DNA from: Prochlorococcus marinus str. SB
Lineage (GTDB): Bacteria > Cyanobacteriota > Cyanobacteriia > PCC-6307 > Cyanobiaceae
Length of the DNA: 64,000 nt
Assembly (NCBI RefSeq): GCF_000760115.1
Contig: NZ_JNAS01000001.1
Coordinates: forward strand, 310,001-374,000
Reading direction: 5' to 3'
Shown here: positions 31,056-40,968 of the stretch, one piece after another
How the letters are laid out: each line of letters starts with the position of its first letter
Position numbering within the stretch: position 1 is the stretch's first letter
Position numbers and translations under genes: made by a program
Notes under the pieces: model-generated
What the model was told of the DNA's origin: nothing
Seen by the model: the letters and a program-made list of their open reading frames with translations, nothing else
The model's database searches: none

Positions 31056-31409
31056 TTATAAATAAACTTTTTTACCATTATTAAATTTATAAATCCTTTG
31101 ATCATCATCTTGAAATATCATTTCACCATTTAATTTGGATTTCTTAAATTTTGAAAGCCTTGCTCTGTGTATATTGGATTTTCTATTTATATTTTCTTCT
31201 TTATCATGAATTCCAATATAAATATTTATATTAGGATTTGAAAAGGTTTTTTCTTCCTCTCTTAAAAAAATTCTGTCAATATTTGTTTGCGTGCTCTGCA
31301 GTTTATTTTTAAATTTAGCTAATTTTAGATTCTTTGGTTTTTTAGAATTAATTTTTTTGTAGCAAAAAAAAATAACTCCTAAAATTAGAAAAACTAAAAA
31401 TATTTTCAT
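31056..31409 (-). CDS. Small basic membrane protein, unknown
   Basis: A 117-residue protein with an N-terminal membrane helix (MKIFLVFLILGVIFFCYKK) and a basic polar domain ending in DDQRIYKFNNGKKVYL. No domain is recognised. Its start overlaps the stop of the upstream small gene by 1 base, so the two are translationally coupled. Confidence 0.5.
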   Translation of the reverse strand: MKIFLVFLILGVIFFCYKKINSKKPKNLKLAKFKNKLQSTQTNIDRIFLREEEKTFSNPNINIYIGIHDKEENINRKSNIHRARLSKFKKSKLNGEMIFQDDDQRIYKFNNGKKVYL

Positions 31410-31600
31410 TACTTAATTTTTATTTTAATATCTACGCCTAAGTCACTTTTATTAGTTAATATTTCTTTTTTTATGATTCCGTAAGTAAAAATTTTAGATA
31501 AAGTTTTTAAAGATTTAAAAACTAAAAAAACAGTAAATAAAAAGAAAATAATAATGTTTTCTACAAGTAGATTTTTATTTTTGTTTTCTAAATTACTCAT
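31409..31600 (-). CDS. Small membrane protein coupled to the downstream gene
   Basis: A 63-residue protein with one hydrophobic helix (about residues 13-28: VENIIIFFLFTVFLVF) and basic flanks. The stop overlaps the next start by one base. No family is recognised. Confidence 0.45.
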   Translation of the reverse strand: MSNLENKNKNLLVENIIIFFLFTVFLVFKSLKTLSKIFTYGIIKKEILTNKSDLGVDIKIKIK

Positions 31601-31622
31601 ATAAATCTTAAATCAATTATTT

Positions 31623-32486
31623 TTAGTGGCTATTTGCATATGGGCCGAAAAATTCACTTGCGTCTCTTCCCATTACTTTAGCAAGATGTAAACTTTTATC
31701 TATATCCCATTTTGATGCCATTCCATAAATAATACCAGCCGCAAAAGAATCGCCACATCCATAAGAATCAACCTTTAATTTTTTGTTTTTAAGAGCCTTA
31801 TATCTTCCTCCAGGGAATAGTATGCCTCCATTCTCTCCCTCCGTTTTAATAGTATATTTAGGTTTTCTGGATAATTCAGAAAAAGAAAAAACTTCCCCTG
31901 GATCAAGATTACTGCCAATTAATCCATCTAAAAGGACATTTGATTCATTAATTGTATTTAATCCTACCCTTGGTGTTGTACACAGTATTGGAGCTGATCT
32001 AGCCATTTTAAAAATCTCTGAGTCAGATGCAGTAATAAAAATTCCATCCATTTTTTTTAAAATGTTCCATTCTAACTTGTCTTTATGAGTTGGAGCTAAC
32101 CTTTCTCCAATAACTGTTATTGCTCTTTCACCTTGAGAGTCAATTAAACTAAATCCTCTTCTAGTTGGTTTATCCCGCCAAGCTACATGCAACTTAATTC
32201 CCATATTTGAAAGAATCTTGAAACACTTATCTCCATAATCATCATTACCTAATGACGTAAAAAAATGAATTTGGTTTAAAGTTAAATCAGAAAGTATTTT
32301 CGCAATAATAGAGCCACCACCAGCTGGGTACTCAAGGGACTTTTCAGAATGAGAAATGACTCCTCTTTTTGGTAATTGATCGACCCTTAAAAAATTTATC
32401 CACTCAACATGACCAACTACAGCAAAATTTAAATTTCTTTTTTTAAATTTATAGTCTTCAACTTTATTATTCTTTTCAACAACCAT
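31623..32486 (-). CDS. PfkB/ribokinase-family sugar kinase
   Basis: A 287-residue kinase. It shows the family pattern: the glycine-rich YPAGGGSIIAKILSDL near residue 53 and the C-terminal signature KVDSYGCGDSFAAGIIYGMAS with the catalytic Asp in GCGDSF. Members phosphorylate sugars, nucleosides or related compounds. The substrate cannot be read from the sequence. It is encoded divergently from the DUF2834 gene. Confidence 0.8.
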   Translation of the reverse strand: MVVEKNNKVEDYKFKKRNLNFAVVGHVEWINFLRVDQLPKRGVISHSEKSLEYPAGGGSIIAKILSDLTLNQIHFFTSLGNDDYGDKCFKILSNMGIKLHVAWRDKPTRRGFSLIDSQGERAITVIGERLAPTHKDKLEWNILKKMDGIFITASDSEIFKMARSAPILCTTPRVGLNTINESNVLLDGLIGSNLDPGEVFSFSELSRKPKYTIKTEGENGGILFPGGRYKALKNKKLKVDSYGCGDSFAAGIIYGMASKWDIDKSLHLAKVMGRDASEFFGPYANSH

Positions 32487-32527
32487 AAGCTTTTAAATAC
32501 TATTATTAAAAGAAATATTTTTGAAAA

Positions 32528-32899
32528 GTGAATTCATTTCTTATTTTAAAAGATAATAAACAGATACTATCTTATCTTTACCTTTTTCTATCAATTTTAG
32601 GTGCTATCCTGCCAATGTTGGCAAATTTCGAATTTGCCAGGGAATATGGGAATAGCTTTGATATAAATAACTTCATTTCTTTAGCGAATGCAAACCCTGC
32701 AGCTCAGTCAATTTCTAGAGACTTATTAGTAGGTGCAAGCGCTATTTTTATATGGATAGTTAATGAATCAAAAAAACTAAACATGAAGAATATGTGGGTT
32801 GTATACATTGGAACTTTTCTTATAGCCTTCGCATTCTCTGCACCTTTTTTCTTATTTCTAAGAGAAAGAAGAATTATTGAATTAGAAAAGATTAATTAA
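32528..32899 (+). CDS. DUF2834 membrane protein
   Basis: A 123-residue protein from a GTG start at 32528. It has three hydrophobic helices and the family pattern LFLSILGAILPMLANFEFAREYG, ANPAAQSISRDLLVGASAIFIWIVNESKKL, MWVVYIGTFLIAFAFSAPFFLFLRER, matching DUF2834. The function is unknown. The 3' end overlaps the convergent MFS gene by 4 bases. Confidence 0.7.
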   Translation: MNSFLILKDNKQILSYLYLFLSILGAILPMLANFEFAREYGNSFDINNFISLANANPAAQSISRDLLVGASAIFIWIVNESKKLNMKNMWVVYIGTFLIAFAFSAPFFLFLRERRIIELEKIN

Positions 32900-34125
32900 A
32901 ATAATCTCTTAAATAGAACTGCAAATACAATAAAGCAACAACATGAAATTGAAAGCCAGATTATTGAAGCATAACCAAATAGATCTAATATGCGCCCTGA
33001 AATAAATGGGCCAAAAAAATAACCCATAGCGAAACATTGTGATAGAAGAGCAAGTGCAAACCCTTTTTTATTTGAAGGAGCTATTCTGAAAACGACATCA
33101 GTTGATGTTGGAAGAAATGAAGCAGTCCCTAAACTTACTAAAATCAATGAAAAAGAAATTAAATAAAAAGCTGGCATATTTAAATAGCTAGAAATAAATA
33201 ATAAAAATGAAGCGAAAGAGAAATTTATTAAACTAAATTTTAAGCCAAATAATCTTCCTTTCTTAGATATCCAAGAACCGACAGGCCATTGTAAAAACAA
33301 TAATAAAATTAACTGAATAGAAATTATAAAACTAATAATTTCTTTGCTTAATGCATCGCGATATACTCCACCTTTAACAAGGTCCAGAGGCAAAGTTACT
33401 TGAATCAAAGCTAAAGAGGTAGTAATCAATAAAATAGAAAAAATTATTATCGTTGAATTTTTATTCCATTTCAATTGCCCCTGATTGGTTGGATCTACTA
33501 ATTTTTTTTGGAAATTTTCTAAATTTCTTTTAATAGAAGAACTATTTCTAGATATATAATATGTGATAACTAACATGCAAAATATATCATTAATAAATAT
33601 TGATTTAGAATACAAAAAATTAGTCATAAAGCCCCCTAATAAAACACCTAGAAATATTCCTAAAGCCTCCGAACTTCTAACTAGAGCATAAGCTTTGCGT
33701 GTTTCAATAGGATGGCAAAAATAGGGGACACCAAACTCCGCAGCAGGCCAATATATTCCTGCAGCCGCGCCAACAAATGATTGTCCAATTATGTACAAAA
33801 AGGTATCTCTTGAAAAAATGAGGCATAAGCTAGCGGCAATACTTAGTATTGAAGAAGTAACTATTGGAAATTGTATTTTCCCTGTTTTATTAAGATAATT
33901 ACCTGTAAAGATTCTTGTTATGGTTCCAATTATTGCTGAAATGGTAAAACCCAAGCCAATATCTGTTGCCGATAATCCTATGTTATTAAAAATAAGTGAT
34001 GTTAAATAAATAACACCTCCTGCACCAAATGAAGCGTAAAATCTTATCTTGGTTATTAACCTCAAATGATATGGAAATTTAATCCACCAATTTTGGCTAA
34101 TTTGTAAACTATTTGGACTAATCAC
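32896..34125 (-). CDS. Major facilitator superfamily transporter
   Basis: A 409-residue protein with about twelve hydrophobic helices in the MFS arrangement. Typical landmarks are GFTISAIIGTITRIFTGNYLNKTG between helices 2 and 3 and VRSSEALGIFLGVLLGGF. It resembles drug or small-molecule exporters (MFS_1), but the substrate is unknown. It starts 2 bases from the divergent hydrolase gene, so the two share a promoter region inside coding or no-gap DNA. Confidence 0.78.
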   Translation of the reverse strand: MISPNSLQISQNWWIKFPYHLRLITKIRFYASFGAGGVIYLTSLIFNNIGLSATDIGLGFTISAIIGTITRIFTGNYLNKTGKIQFPIVTSSILSIAASLCLIFSRDTFLYIIGQSFVGAAAGIYWPAAEFGVPYFCHPIETRKAYALVRSSEALGIFLGVLLGGFMTNFLYSKSIFINDIFCMLVITYYISRNSSSIKRNLENFQKKLVDPTNQGQLKWNKNSTIIIFSILLITTSLALIQVTLPLDLVKGGVYRDALSKEIISFIISIQLILLLFLQWPVGSWISKKGRLFGLKFSLINFSFASFLLFISSYLNMPAFYLISFSLILVSLGTASFLPTSTDVVFRIAPSNKKGFALALLSQCFAMGYFFGPFISGRILDLFGYASIIWLSISCCCFIVFAVLFKRLF

Positions 34126-34127
34126 AA

Positions 34128-35678
34128 GTGAAATACATTTTTATAATTTTTTTTAGTTTTTGTGGTTTATTTTTAAATAATGGTTTAAAGGCTGCTGAAA
34201 AAATAAATATTAAATTTGAAGAGATGGAAATCCCTCTTACTATAGAACAATTATCAAAATTAGAAAAATACAAAGATGATTCAACAGAATTAGTAGATTG
34301 GTTAAAAAAAAATAGATTAATAAGAGTTTTTGAATTATCAAAATTTTTAGAATTTCCAGTTTTCAAGGAAGAGGGATTAAATAGAGAAATATTAAGAAGT
34401 TGGATAGGGCGTAAAATTCTTACAGAATTAAGCAGAAGCATTAAAGTTCCAAATGACAATAATGGAACAGAAATTTATAACACTATAGAAAATTTATTAG
34501 ATCAAAAAAAAGAAGTTTCAACTTTAGAAATCATCAAGGCATTACCATCAGAGGAAATTTCACTAGATATTGATAATTTAATTTTAATAATTTCATCTTG
34601 GAAAAATGAATTATCAATGCAACAAGAACTTTTATCCAAATTAAACAGACTTGAAAGAACGAACCATAATGTCTTTAAAAATAAGGAAAAAAAATCAACT
34701 CAAGATCTATTAAAAATTGATAAAAAAATTTATGCTCCTCACCGAGTGAAACCTTTTGAAATTGAAATATGGAAAAGAAATAAAACAAATGATGATAAAG
34801 AACTGATAATTTTTATGCCAGGACTTGGAGGCGAAATTAGTAATTTCAAATGGATAGGCAACGAATTGGCTAAAAGAGGTTGGCCAATATTATTCATAGA
34901 TCATAGAGGGAGTAATTTAGAATCATTCTTAGAAGTACTCGACGGGAAGGAGACAATACCAGGAAGTGCAGACTTTTTCTTATATAGAATTAAAGATTTA
35001 GATGCTGTATTAAAAGCTCATAAAAATGGAGAATTTGGTTTACCTAATGATTCTTATATTTTAATGGGGCATTCACTAGGTGCTTTAATAGCACTTTTAT
35101 ATGAAGGTAATAAACCTGCTGATCAACTAGAGGATAAATGCGATTCGGCATTAAAAGACTTTGCGGTAACAAATTTATCTAAATTACTTCAATGTCAGTT
35201 GAGCGAAATACCATTCCATAATAAAAATAACACTCATAAGGCCAGTGCTATTATAGGTTTCAATTCATTTGGCAGTTTAGTATGGCCAAAAGAAAATAGT
35301 ACAGGCATTAAGACACCAACTCTTCTAATAGGTGGAACGTATGACCTTATTACACCTTTAATGAATGAGCAATTTAAAGTTTTTTCTGCTTTAAATAATC
35401 CATCAAATAGATTTCTAATTATTGAAGGAGCAAGTCATTTTTCTCCAATCAGAATAAATAAAAGCCATGAAGGAAATAATGACGTGTTCAAAATAAGTAA
35501 ATCTTTTATTGGTTCAGAGCCAATATTAGTACAAGATTTATCTATGAAATTTATAATTGAATTTTTAAAAAATATTAAAGAAAATAAGATCCCTAAAGTA
35601 GTTAAAAACCAAAGAGATTTGGGACTTAATTACCATCTTTTAGATATTAAAACTTTAAAAGAGCTTTCAAAAAATTAG
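34128..35678 (+). CDS. Alpha/beta hydrolase with N-terminal DUF1400-type domain
   Basis: A 516-residue protein. A signal-type N-terminus (MKYIFIIFFSFCGLFLNNGLKA) is followed by a helical domain of about residues 24-170 (ITIEQLSKLEKY... RSWIGRKILTELSRS) that fits DUF1400, known from cyanobacterial secreted lipase-like hydrolases. The alpha/beta hydrolase fold follows: LIIFMPGLGGEISNFKW (oxyanion strand) and MGHSLGALIALLYEG with the nucleophilic Ser near residue 315. A His near VIEGASHFSP is the likely catalytic His. Probably periplasmic or lumenal; substrate unknown. Confidence 0.75.
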   Translation: MKYIFIIFFSFCGLFLNNGLKAAEKINIKFEEMEIPLTIEQLSKLEKYKDDSTELVDWLKKNRLIRVFELSKFLEFPVFKEEGLNREILRSWIGRKILTELSRSIKVPNDNNGTEIYNTIENLLDQKKEVSTLEIIKALPSEEISLDIDNLILIISSWKNELSMQQELLSKLNRLERTNHNVFKNKEKKSTQDLLKIDKKIYAPHRVKPFEIEIWKRNKTNDDKELIIFMPGLGGEISNFKWIGNELAKRGWPILFIDHRGSNLESFLEVLDGKETIPGSADFFLYRIKDLDAVLKAHKNGEFGLPNDSYILMGHSLGALIALLYEGNKPADQLEDKCDSALKDFAVTNLSKLLQCQLSEIPFHNKNNTHKASAIIGFNSFGSLVWPKENSTGIKTPTLLIGGTYDLITPLMNEQFKVFSALNNPSNRFLIIEGASHFSPIRINKSHEGNNDVFKISKSFIGSEPILVQDLSMKFIIEFLKNIKENKIPKVVKNQRDLGLNYHLLDIKTLKELSKN

Positions 35679-36700
35679 TACTCTATTCTTGGGTCTAAAT
35701 AAGCGATTAAAATATCCACGAAGAGATTCAAAGAAACTATGAGCATAGAAGTAAAAATTACAATTCCTTGAACTAAGGTATAGTCTCTCTGAGAAATTGC
35801 TTCATATAATCTTAAAGCAATACCTGGCCATGAAAAAGTTACTTCGAACAATAGAGTACCTCCTGCTAATGACGCCATAGTTAAGCCAGAGATGGTGAAA
35901 ATTGGCAATAGAGCATTAGGCAATGCATGGTTTACAAAAATTTTTTTCCTCGATATCCCTCTACATAAAGCAGCATTTACATAATCACTTTTTAATGACT
36001 TATCCAAATTTACTCTAAAAGAACGACTGAATATACCACTCAAAAGAAAGCCCAGTGTAATGGAAGGAAGTGCGAGATGAAAAAGGCTATCATTCAAAGA
36101 AATAATATTATTTGAAAGAATACTATCTAAAACTAGAAAACCTGTAATTTGAGGTTGTTGCTGAAATATTGGAAATCTACCTCCAATTGGGGAAATATTA
36201 AAAAATACAGAAAATAATAATTGCGCTAACATCGCACCCCAAAAAGGAGGAATAGCATATGTGGCAATCCCTAATATTCTTGCAATATAATCACTCTTTT
36301 TACCTCTATTTCTCAAGCCAATTAATCCCAATGGGAATCCTATTAGTGTGGCACTTAATATTGAAAAGAATCCAAGCTCAAGACTTGCAGGCAAGGACTT
36401 AAAAATAATATTTAGGACTGGCTCTTCAGTACTAAGAGATTGGCCAAAATCTAAGTGCGATATATTTTTGATATATGAAAAATATTGATTTATAAAAGGT
36501 TCATTTAGCCCCAATTTATTTCTTAGAAATTCTCTTGAAACCTCATCGGCTCCAGATCCAAGTATGGCATCGACAGGATCGCCGGGAGCAACTCTCAATA
36601 AAATAAATACTAGTGAAGAAATTATCCATATCATTATTGGTATTAATGAAATTTTTAATAAGGAGTAATTTAATAGTTTATTTAAATTTCTACTCATCAA
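35675..36700 (-). CDS. Peptide-type ABC transporter permease (DppB/OppB family)
   Basis: A 341-residue permease. The start of the fold has the family block LLRVAPGDPVDAILG, and the EAA loop is YVNAALCRGISRKKIFVNHALPNALLPIFTISGL. ATP hydrolysis subunits and a second permease are not encoded nearby. Its start overlaps the binding-protein stop by 11 bases. Substrates of this family are peptides, nickel or similar; nothing here decides between them. The 3' end overlaps the hydrolase gene by 4 bases (convergent). Confidence 0.85.
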   Translation of the reverse strand: MMSRNLNKLLNYSLLKISLIPIMIWIISSLVFILLRVAPGDPVDAILGSGADEVSREFLRNKLGLNEPFINQYFSYIKNISHLDFGQSLSTEEPVLNIIFKSLPASLELGFFSILSATLIGFPLGLIGLRNRGKKSDYIARILGIATYAIPPFWGAMLAQLLFSVFFNISPIGGRFPIFQQQPQITGFLVLDSILSNNIISLNDSLFHLALPSITLGFLLSGIFSRSFRVNLDKSLKSDYVNAALCRGISRKKIFVNHALPNALLPIFTISGLTMASLAGGTLLFEVTFSWPGIALRLYEAISQRDYTLVQGIVIFTSMLIVSLNLFVDILIAYLDPRIEY

Positions 36701-38261
36701 TTAACTTAAGATCACTCAATGAAATTATTCCTGCACCATTAAAAATAGGTTTTGATATTTTATTTTGAGACCATGCTTTTTGAGAGGATATCCAAATAGG
36801 AATATAAGGAATTGCATTTGCTGCTATTTTTTCAATTTCATCAAGTTTTTCTAATCTTTTAATTCCACTTATTTTTTCACTCTCAAGGAATAAACCTTCC
36901 ACTTTATTAGATCCCCAAAAACTACCGCTGAAAACTGATTCTCCTTTTTTACATATGCCATCAACTATTTCATTACAACTTAAAAGAGGAGTGAGATAGG
37001 CTTCTGGATCTGAATAAGCTCCAGTCCAATCGAGAATAACTGCTGTATAAAATCCTAAACTTAGATTCTTATAAATTGTTGTAGATTCAACCCCATTGAG
37101 TTCAATATCAAGACAATCTTTCAAAGATTTTTTAACTTCTTCCTGCCATGTCAGGGCAATAAGCTTGTCAGCTGGTACATTCGATCTATAAGTAAGAGGT
37201 ATTTTCAGAATATTTCCATTACAATAATTTTCCTTTTGCAATAACCTTCTCGCTTCTGAATAGTCATATTTAGGCCACAAATCTTGATTATCTTTTTTTA
37301 ATATCGGAGGAATAATTGATCTAGCAGGCTTCCTTAATCCATAACTTACTTTATCACTAATTAATTTTCTATTAAGACTTTTTGCCAAAGCCAGTCTTAA
37401 ATTAAGATTACTTAAGGGATAAGAACTAGTTTTAAGACTTATAAAACTTAATTCAGTGAAAGGGCTATTACCTTCTTTAAACTGTTTATTTTGGCTTAAA
37501 TTACTTAGACTTTTTCTCTGACTATCATCAATTGAATTTGATAAGAGTACATCAATTTGTTTACTTTTTAAAGCCCCAAAAAGAGAAGATGAATTTGAAT
37601 ATCCCACAAAACTAATACCCTTATTTAGAACCTTTTCACCCCAATAGTTCAAATTTGGTTCAATTAATTGAACTTCATTAGAAAAGCTTTTCAGGACATA
37701 CTTGCCAGTACCAACGAATTTTTCATTTAAAAACTTTTCAGAATATTTTTTATAAAATGTTGGAGATATTGGAGTTAAATTTACTGATGTAAGTAAACCA
37801 TTTAAAGAACTTGATGGTTTATTTAAATTTATAATGACTGAATATTCACTTGGGGTTTCTATTGATTTAATCTTATTTCCTAAAATGTAATTCATAGTTC
37901 CAATTCTTTTAAATCTATCAAAAGTAAACTTTATTGCATTTGAATTTAATGAAGTTCCATCATGAAAAAAAACATTCTTTCTTAAATTGATAGTTATTTG
38001 AAGTCTATCCTTTGAAATAATTGGCATCCCTGATGCCAATTCAGGGATTAATTCCCCTTTGGAATTTAATTCATATAAAGTGTCTCCCAGAGAACTGATT
38101 AATTGAATTGCTTTAAGAGTATTAGCTCTCGCTGGATCTAAAGATTCAATTTTTCCAGAACTTGCTACTATGATTTTTTTAGATATTCTTTTTGAGCCGC
38201 AAGAATTCTGAAAAAAAGAAATTAAAATAATGAATATTGATAAAAAAACTTTTTTTTTCAT
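36690..38261 (-). CDS. Peptide-type ABC transporter substrate-binding lipoprotein
   Basis: A 523-residue SBP_bac_5 (DppA/OppA-type) protein. A lipoprotein signal precedes the Cys in FQNSCGSKR (about residue 21). Family blocks are LDPARANTLKAIQLISSLGDTLYEL and FFHDGTSLNSNAIKFTFDR, and the C-terminal KIAANAIPYIPIWIS. Size and fold fit a peptide or metal-chelate binder. It overlaps the permease gene by 11 bases in an operon. It begins 18 bases after the 90-residue protein gene. Confidence 0.85.
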   Translation of the reverse strand: MKKKVFLSIFIILISFFQNSCGSKRISKKIIVASSGKIESLDPARANTLKAIQLISSLGDTLYELNSKGELIPELASGMPIISKDRLQITINLRKNVFFHDGTSLNSNAIKFTFDRFKRIGTMNYILGNKIKSIETPSEYSVIINLNKPSSSLNGLLTSVNLTPISPTFYKKYSEKFLNEKFVGTGKYVLKSFSNEVQLIEPNLNYWGEKVLNKGISFVGYSNSSSLFGALKSKQIDVLLSNSIDDSQRKSLSNLSQNKQFKEGNSPFTELSFISLKTSSYPLSNLNLRLALAKSLNRKLISDKVSYGLRKPARSIIPPILKKDNQDLWPKYDYSEARRLLQKENYCNGNILKIPLTYRSNVPADKLIALTWQEEVKKSLKDCLDIELNGVESTTIYKNLSLGFYTAVILDWTGAYSDPEAYLTPLLSCNEIVDGICKKGESVFSGSFWGSNKVEGLFLESEKISGIKRLEKLDEIEKIAANAIPYIPIWISSQKAWSQNKISKPIFNGAGIISLSDLKLIDE

Positions 38262-38278
38262 GTTTCTTAAATAGTTAA

Positions 38279-38551
38279 TTATTCTGAAGAATTATTTGAA
38301 CAAAGAATTTGCATAGTAATATGACCAATTTCTAAAGGAAATGTTTTTTTAGAATTACAGGCGAAAGGCCACTCTCTCACCCAACAAATTTCTTTACCTA
38401 TATTTATTCCAATTACTTGAAAAGTCTTTTTACTATTTTTAATTTTTACACAAGCCCCTTTGTAAAGGTTTTCAGAACAAATTAAATTACTATTTTCATG
38501 TTTGTTTTCAAATAGTTTGGGATGGATCATGAAAGTGCTTAAACCAAACAT
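38279..38551 (-). CDS. Small Cys-containing protein, unknown
   Basis: A protein of up to 90 residues; the second Met (residue 8, MIHPKLF) may be the true start. It is strand-rich with several Cys (ICSENLYKGACVKI, ICWVREWPFACNSK, ILCSNN). No domain is recognised. It sits between hom and the transporter genes on the same strand. Confidence 0.5.
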   Translation of the reverse strand: MFGLSTFMIHPKLFENKHENSNLICSENLYKGACVKIKNSKKTFQVIGINIGKEICWVREWPFACNSKKTFPLEIGHITMQILCSNNSSE

Positions 38552-38600
38552 TTACTTTCTTCGGTTTAACAGGCTATAAAGAAATTTGCAAACTTTTTTT

Positions 38601-39902
38601 TTAAATACAACTTAATTGACTTGCAATAATTTTGACTTCATTTAGCGAATTTATTTCATATTTTGATTTCTCAAAATCTCCATTATTCACTTCATGAGTA
38701 ATAACGACAATTTCAGCTTTGTCCTCACTTGCATCTAGTTGAACGATAGATTCGATTGATACATTATTCTTTCCAAAAATATCTCCAATTTTTCCTATAA
38801 CACCTGGACTATCAAGACAAATAATTCTAAGGTAATTTTTTTTATTTATTTGTGAGCTTCCTATGATATGACAGTTTCTCCAGAAATCAAAAGATAATAA
38901 TGGATCGATTGAATTATTATTTTTTACTGAAGCGGCATGAAGGTTTAATATATCTGATACTACTGATGCAGCCGTTGGACCACTCCCTGCACCTGGACCA
39001 TACAACATTATCTCTCCAAGAGGATCAGCCTCTATCAATAAGGCATTGTTAACTCCCTTAACTGTTGCCAATGGATGAGATTTTGGAATCAAAGAGGGTC
39101 CTACCCAAATATTTAAAGCAAGTGAATCATTATTATTAATTAGTCCCCTTTCGGAGAGCGCTAATAGTTTTATTTCAAATCCTAATTTATTGGCATATTC
39201 GATATCCTTAAGATTTATTTTACTTATGCCCTCAGAATGTATCTCCTCTCTTTTGATTTTCCCTCCAAATGCAAGTTCACTAAGAATTGAAATTTTATCA
39301 GCCGCATCATGGCCCTCAACATCTGCAGTTGGATCAAATTCAGCATACCCAAGGCTTTGAGCCAATTTTAAAGTTTCCTTATAATCAGCTTTTTCATTTG
39401 TCATTTTTGAAAGAATAAAATTTGTTGTCCCATTTATTATCCCAACCATTTTTTTTATACTATTACTTTTTAATGATCTTTTTAAGGGTTCAATTATAGG
39501 AATCCCCCCGCAAACTGCCGCCTCTGACAATATATAAACTCCTTCTTTAGATGCGGTTCTATATATCTCTTCTCCGTATCTTGCAATAACTGCTTTATTT
39601 GCTGTAACAACAGATTTCCCTAATTTTAATGATTGCAGAATAATATCTTTCGCTAAATCAACCCCACCCATTACTTCAACAATTACATCTATGGTGGGGT
39701 CATTAATTAATTTAAATGGATCATCTGTTAATAAATTATTATCTAGCTCAATATCTCTTTTTTTATTAAGATCTTTAACTGCTATTTTTGCAATTTCTAT
39801 TTCTTTTAGAATTGGATGCGAATCAACTTCAGAGCTTAATATTTTATAAATTCCTGAACCTACAGTTCCAAAACCTACAATCCCAATTTTGCATTTTCTC
39901 AT
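38601..39902 (-). CDS. hom: Homoserine dehydrogenase
   Basis: A 433-residue enzyme. The nucleotide-binding GFGTVGSGIYKIL is at residues 10-22, the substrate region has EAAVCGGIPIIEPLKRSL, GTTNFILSKM and AEFDPTADVEGHDAADKISILSELAFG, and the C-terminal quarter holds an ACT domain (IDSPGVIGKIGDIFGKNNVSIESIVQ). It reduces aspartate semialdehyde to homoserine for threonine and methionine synthesis; the ACT domain suggests feedback control by threonine. It is at the end of the chlI-ruvC-5FCL-sufE-hom run. Confidence 0.92.
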   Translation of the reverse strand: MRKCKIGIVGFGTVGSGIYKILSSEVDSHPILKEIEIAKIAVKDLNKKRDIELDNNLLTDDPFKLINDPTIDVIVEVMGGVDLAKDIILQSLKLGKSVVTANKAVIARYGEEIYRTASKEGVYILSEAAVCGGIPIIEPLKRSLKSNSIKKMVGIINGTTNFILSKMTNEKADYKETLKLAQSLGYAEFDPTADVEGHDAADKISILSELAFGGKIKREEIHSEGISKINLKDIEYANKLGFEIKLLALSERGLINNNDSLALNIWVGPSLIPKSHPLATVKGVNNALLIEADPLGEIMLYGPGAGSGPTAASVVSDILNLHAASVKNNNSIDPLLSFDFWRNCHIIGSSQINKKNYLRIICLDSPGVIGKIGDIFGKNNVSIESIVQLDASEDKAEIVVITHEVNNGDFEKSKYEINSLNEVKIIASQLSCI

Positions 39903-39945
39903 TTTTTATTTCTTTAACTTTGAGTTTAATTTTATATTATTAGAC

Positions 39946-40365
39946 CTACAAATATTCATTTGCTTGAGACTGCATTTTCAATAAAATGTTTAAAAAACCA
40001 TTTGATCTTGAAGGCGTTAAGCTTGCTTTTAAACCAGTATCTTCTATAAATTTCTTATCTATTTTTACAACATCATTTGGTGTTAATTCATTTAACCCAG
40101 TAATTAAAAATGCCAACAAACCCTTTGTTATGAGAGCATCAGAATATCCTTCCCAAAATAATTTACCGGCTTTAATAGTTGCCTTAACAAAAACTTCTGA
40201 AACGCATCCTTTAACTTTATTCTCTTCAACAAGGATTTCACTACCTGGTTCTTTTAATTTTTTGCCTAACCACAAAATGTATTCATATTTTCTTTTTGGA
40301 TCTTCTGATTTCTGCAACTTTTCTACTAATTTTGATAAATTATTGTACTTTTCCTTATTTTCCAT
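39946..40365 (-). CDS. sufE: Cysteine desulfurase sulfur acceptor SufE
   Basis: A 139-residue SufE-family protein. The conserved acceptor Cys lies in EENKVKGCVSEVFVKA (about residue 50), and the rest has the family DALITKGLLAFLITGLNELTP block. SufE takes sulfur from SufS for iron-sulfur cluster assembly. It lies 43 bases after the hom start and 36 bases before the 5-FCL gene on the same strand. Confidence 0.88.
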   Translation of the reverse strand: MENKEKYNNLSKLVEKLQKSEDPKRKYEYILWLGKKLKEPGSEILVEENKVKGCVSEVFVKATIKAGKLFWEGYSDALITKGLLAFLITGLNELTPNDVVKIDKKFIEDTGLKASLTPSRSNGFLNILLKMQSQANEYL

Positions 40366-40401
40366 TTAATAATACAAATTAATAACTTTATGAGGTTCTT
40401 A

Positions 40402-40959
40402 TTATACAAATATTTCTTTTTCTGTGATGAAGCCCGATAAAGGAATATCCCACTCAGCTCTGGTTAAAGGAATTGTACTAACACAATTAGAAGTTAATAC
40501 TCCAATGCATGGAACATTTCTCCAATCACTATCTCTCCTTAATTTATCAAAATAACCTCCTCCATAACCCAATCTTGTTAATTTTTTATCAACGGAAAGA
40601 CATGGTACAAATATCATGTTTATCTGCGAATGACTTAATGGGGAAGAGTTATTTGGACTTAGTATCCCCTCAGAATCTTTGGTAAGAGTTTTTTCGTCCC
40701 ATGGATAAAATAACAACTCTTTTTTTTCTTTACATCTAGGCAAAGCTAAAGTAAATTCTTTCTTGAGACTTCTTATATCAACTTCATTTTTTAGAGGCCA
40801 ATATATGGCTATATAACCAATATTTTTATATCCCTTAACAAATTCATCAACATATAATCTTACATTCTTTTCTACGTTTTCTCTTTGATTAAGAGAAATC
40901 CTATCTCTTAGTTTTCTAAACATTTCCCTCTCCAATTTCTTATTTTCAAAGATCGTCAT
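40402..40959 (-). CDS. 5-formyltetrahydrofolate cyclo-ligase
   Basis: A 185-residue protein of the 5-FCL family. It starts MTIFENKKLEREMFRKLRDR and shows IAIYWPLKNEVDIRSL and the signature NMIFVPCLSVDKKLTRLGYGGGYFDKLR with the GYGGGYYDR-like block. It converts 5-formyl-THF to 5,10-methenyl-THF with ATP, feeding folate-dependent one-carbon reactions; FolD of the same pathway is encoded at 56.4 kb. It starts 9 bases after ruvC ends. Confidence 0.85.
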   Translation of the reverse strand: MTIFENKKLEREMFRKLRDRISLNQRENVEKNVRLYVDEFVKGYKNIGYIAIYWPLKNEVDIRSLKKEFTLALPRCKEKKELLFYPWDEKTLTKDSEGILSPNNSSPLSHSQINMIFVPCLSVDKKLTRLGYGGGYFDKLRRDSDWRNVPCIGVLTSNCVSTIPLTRAEWDIPLSGFITEKEIFV

Positions 40960-40968
40960 ATTAAATTT

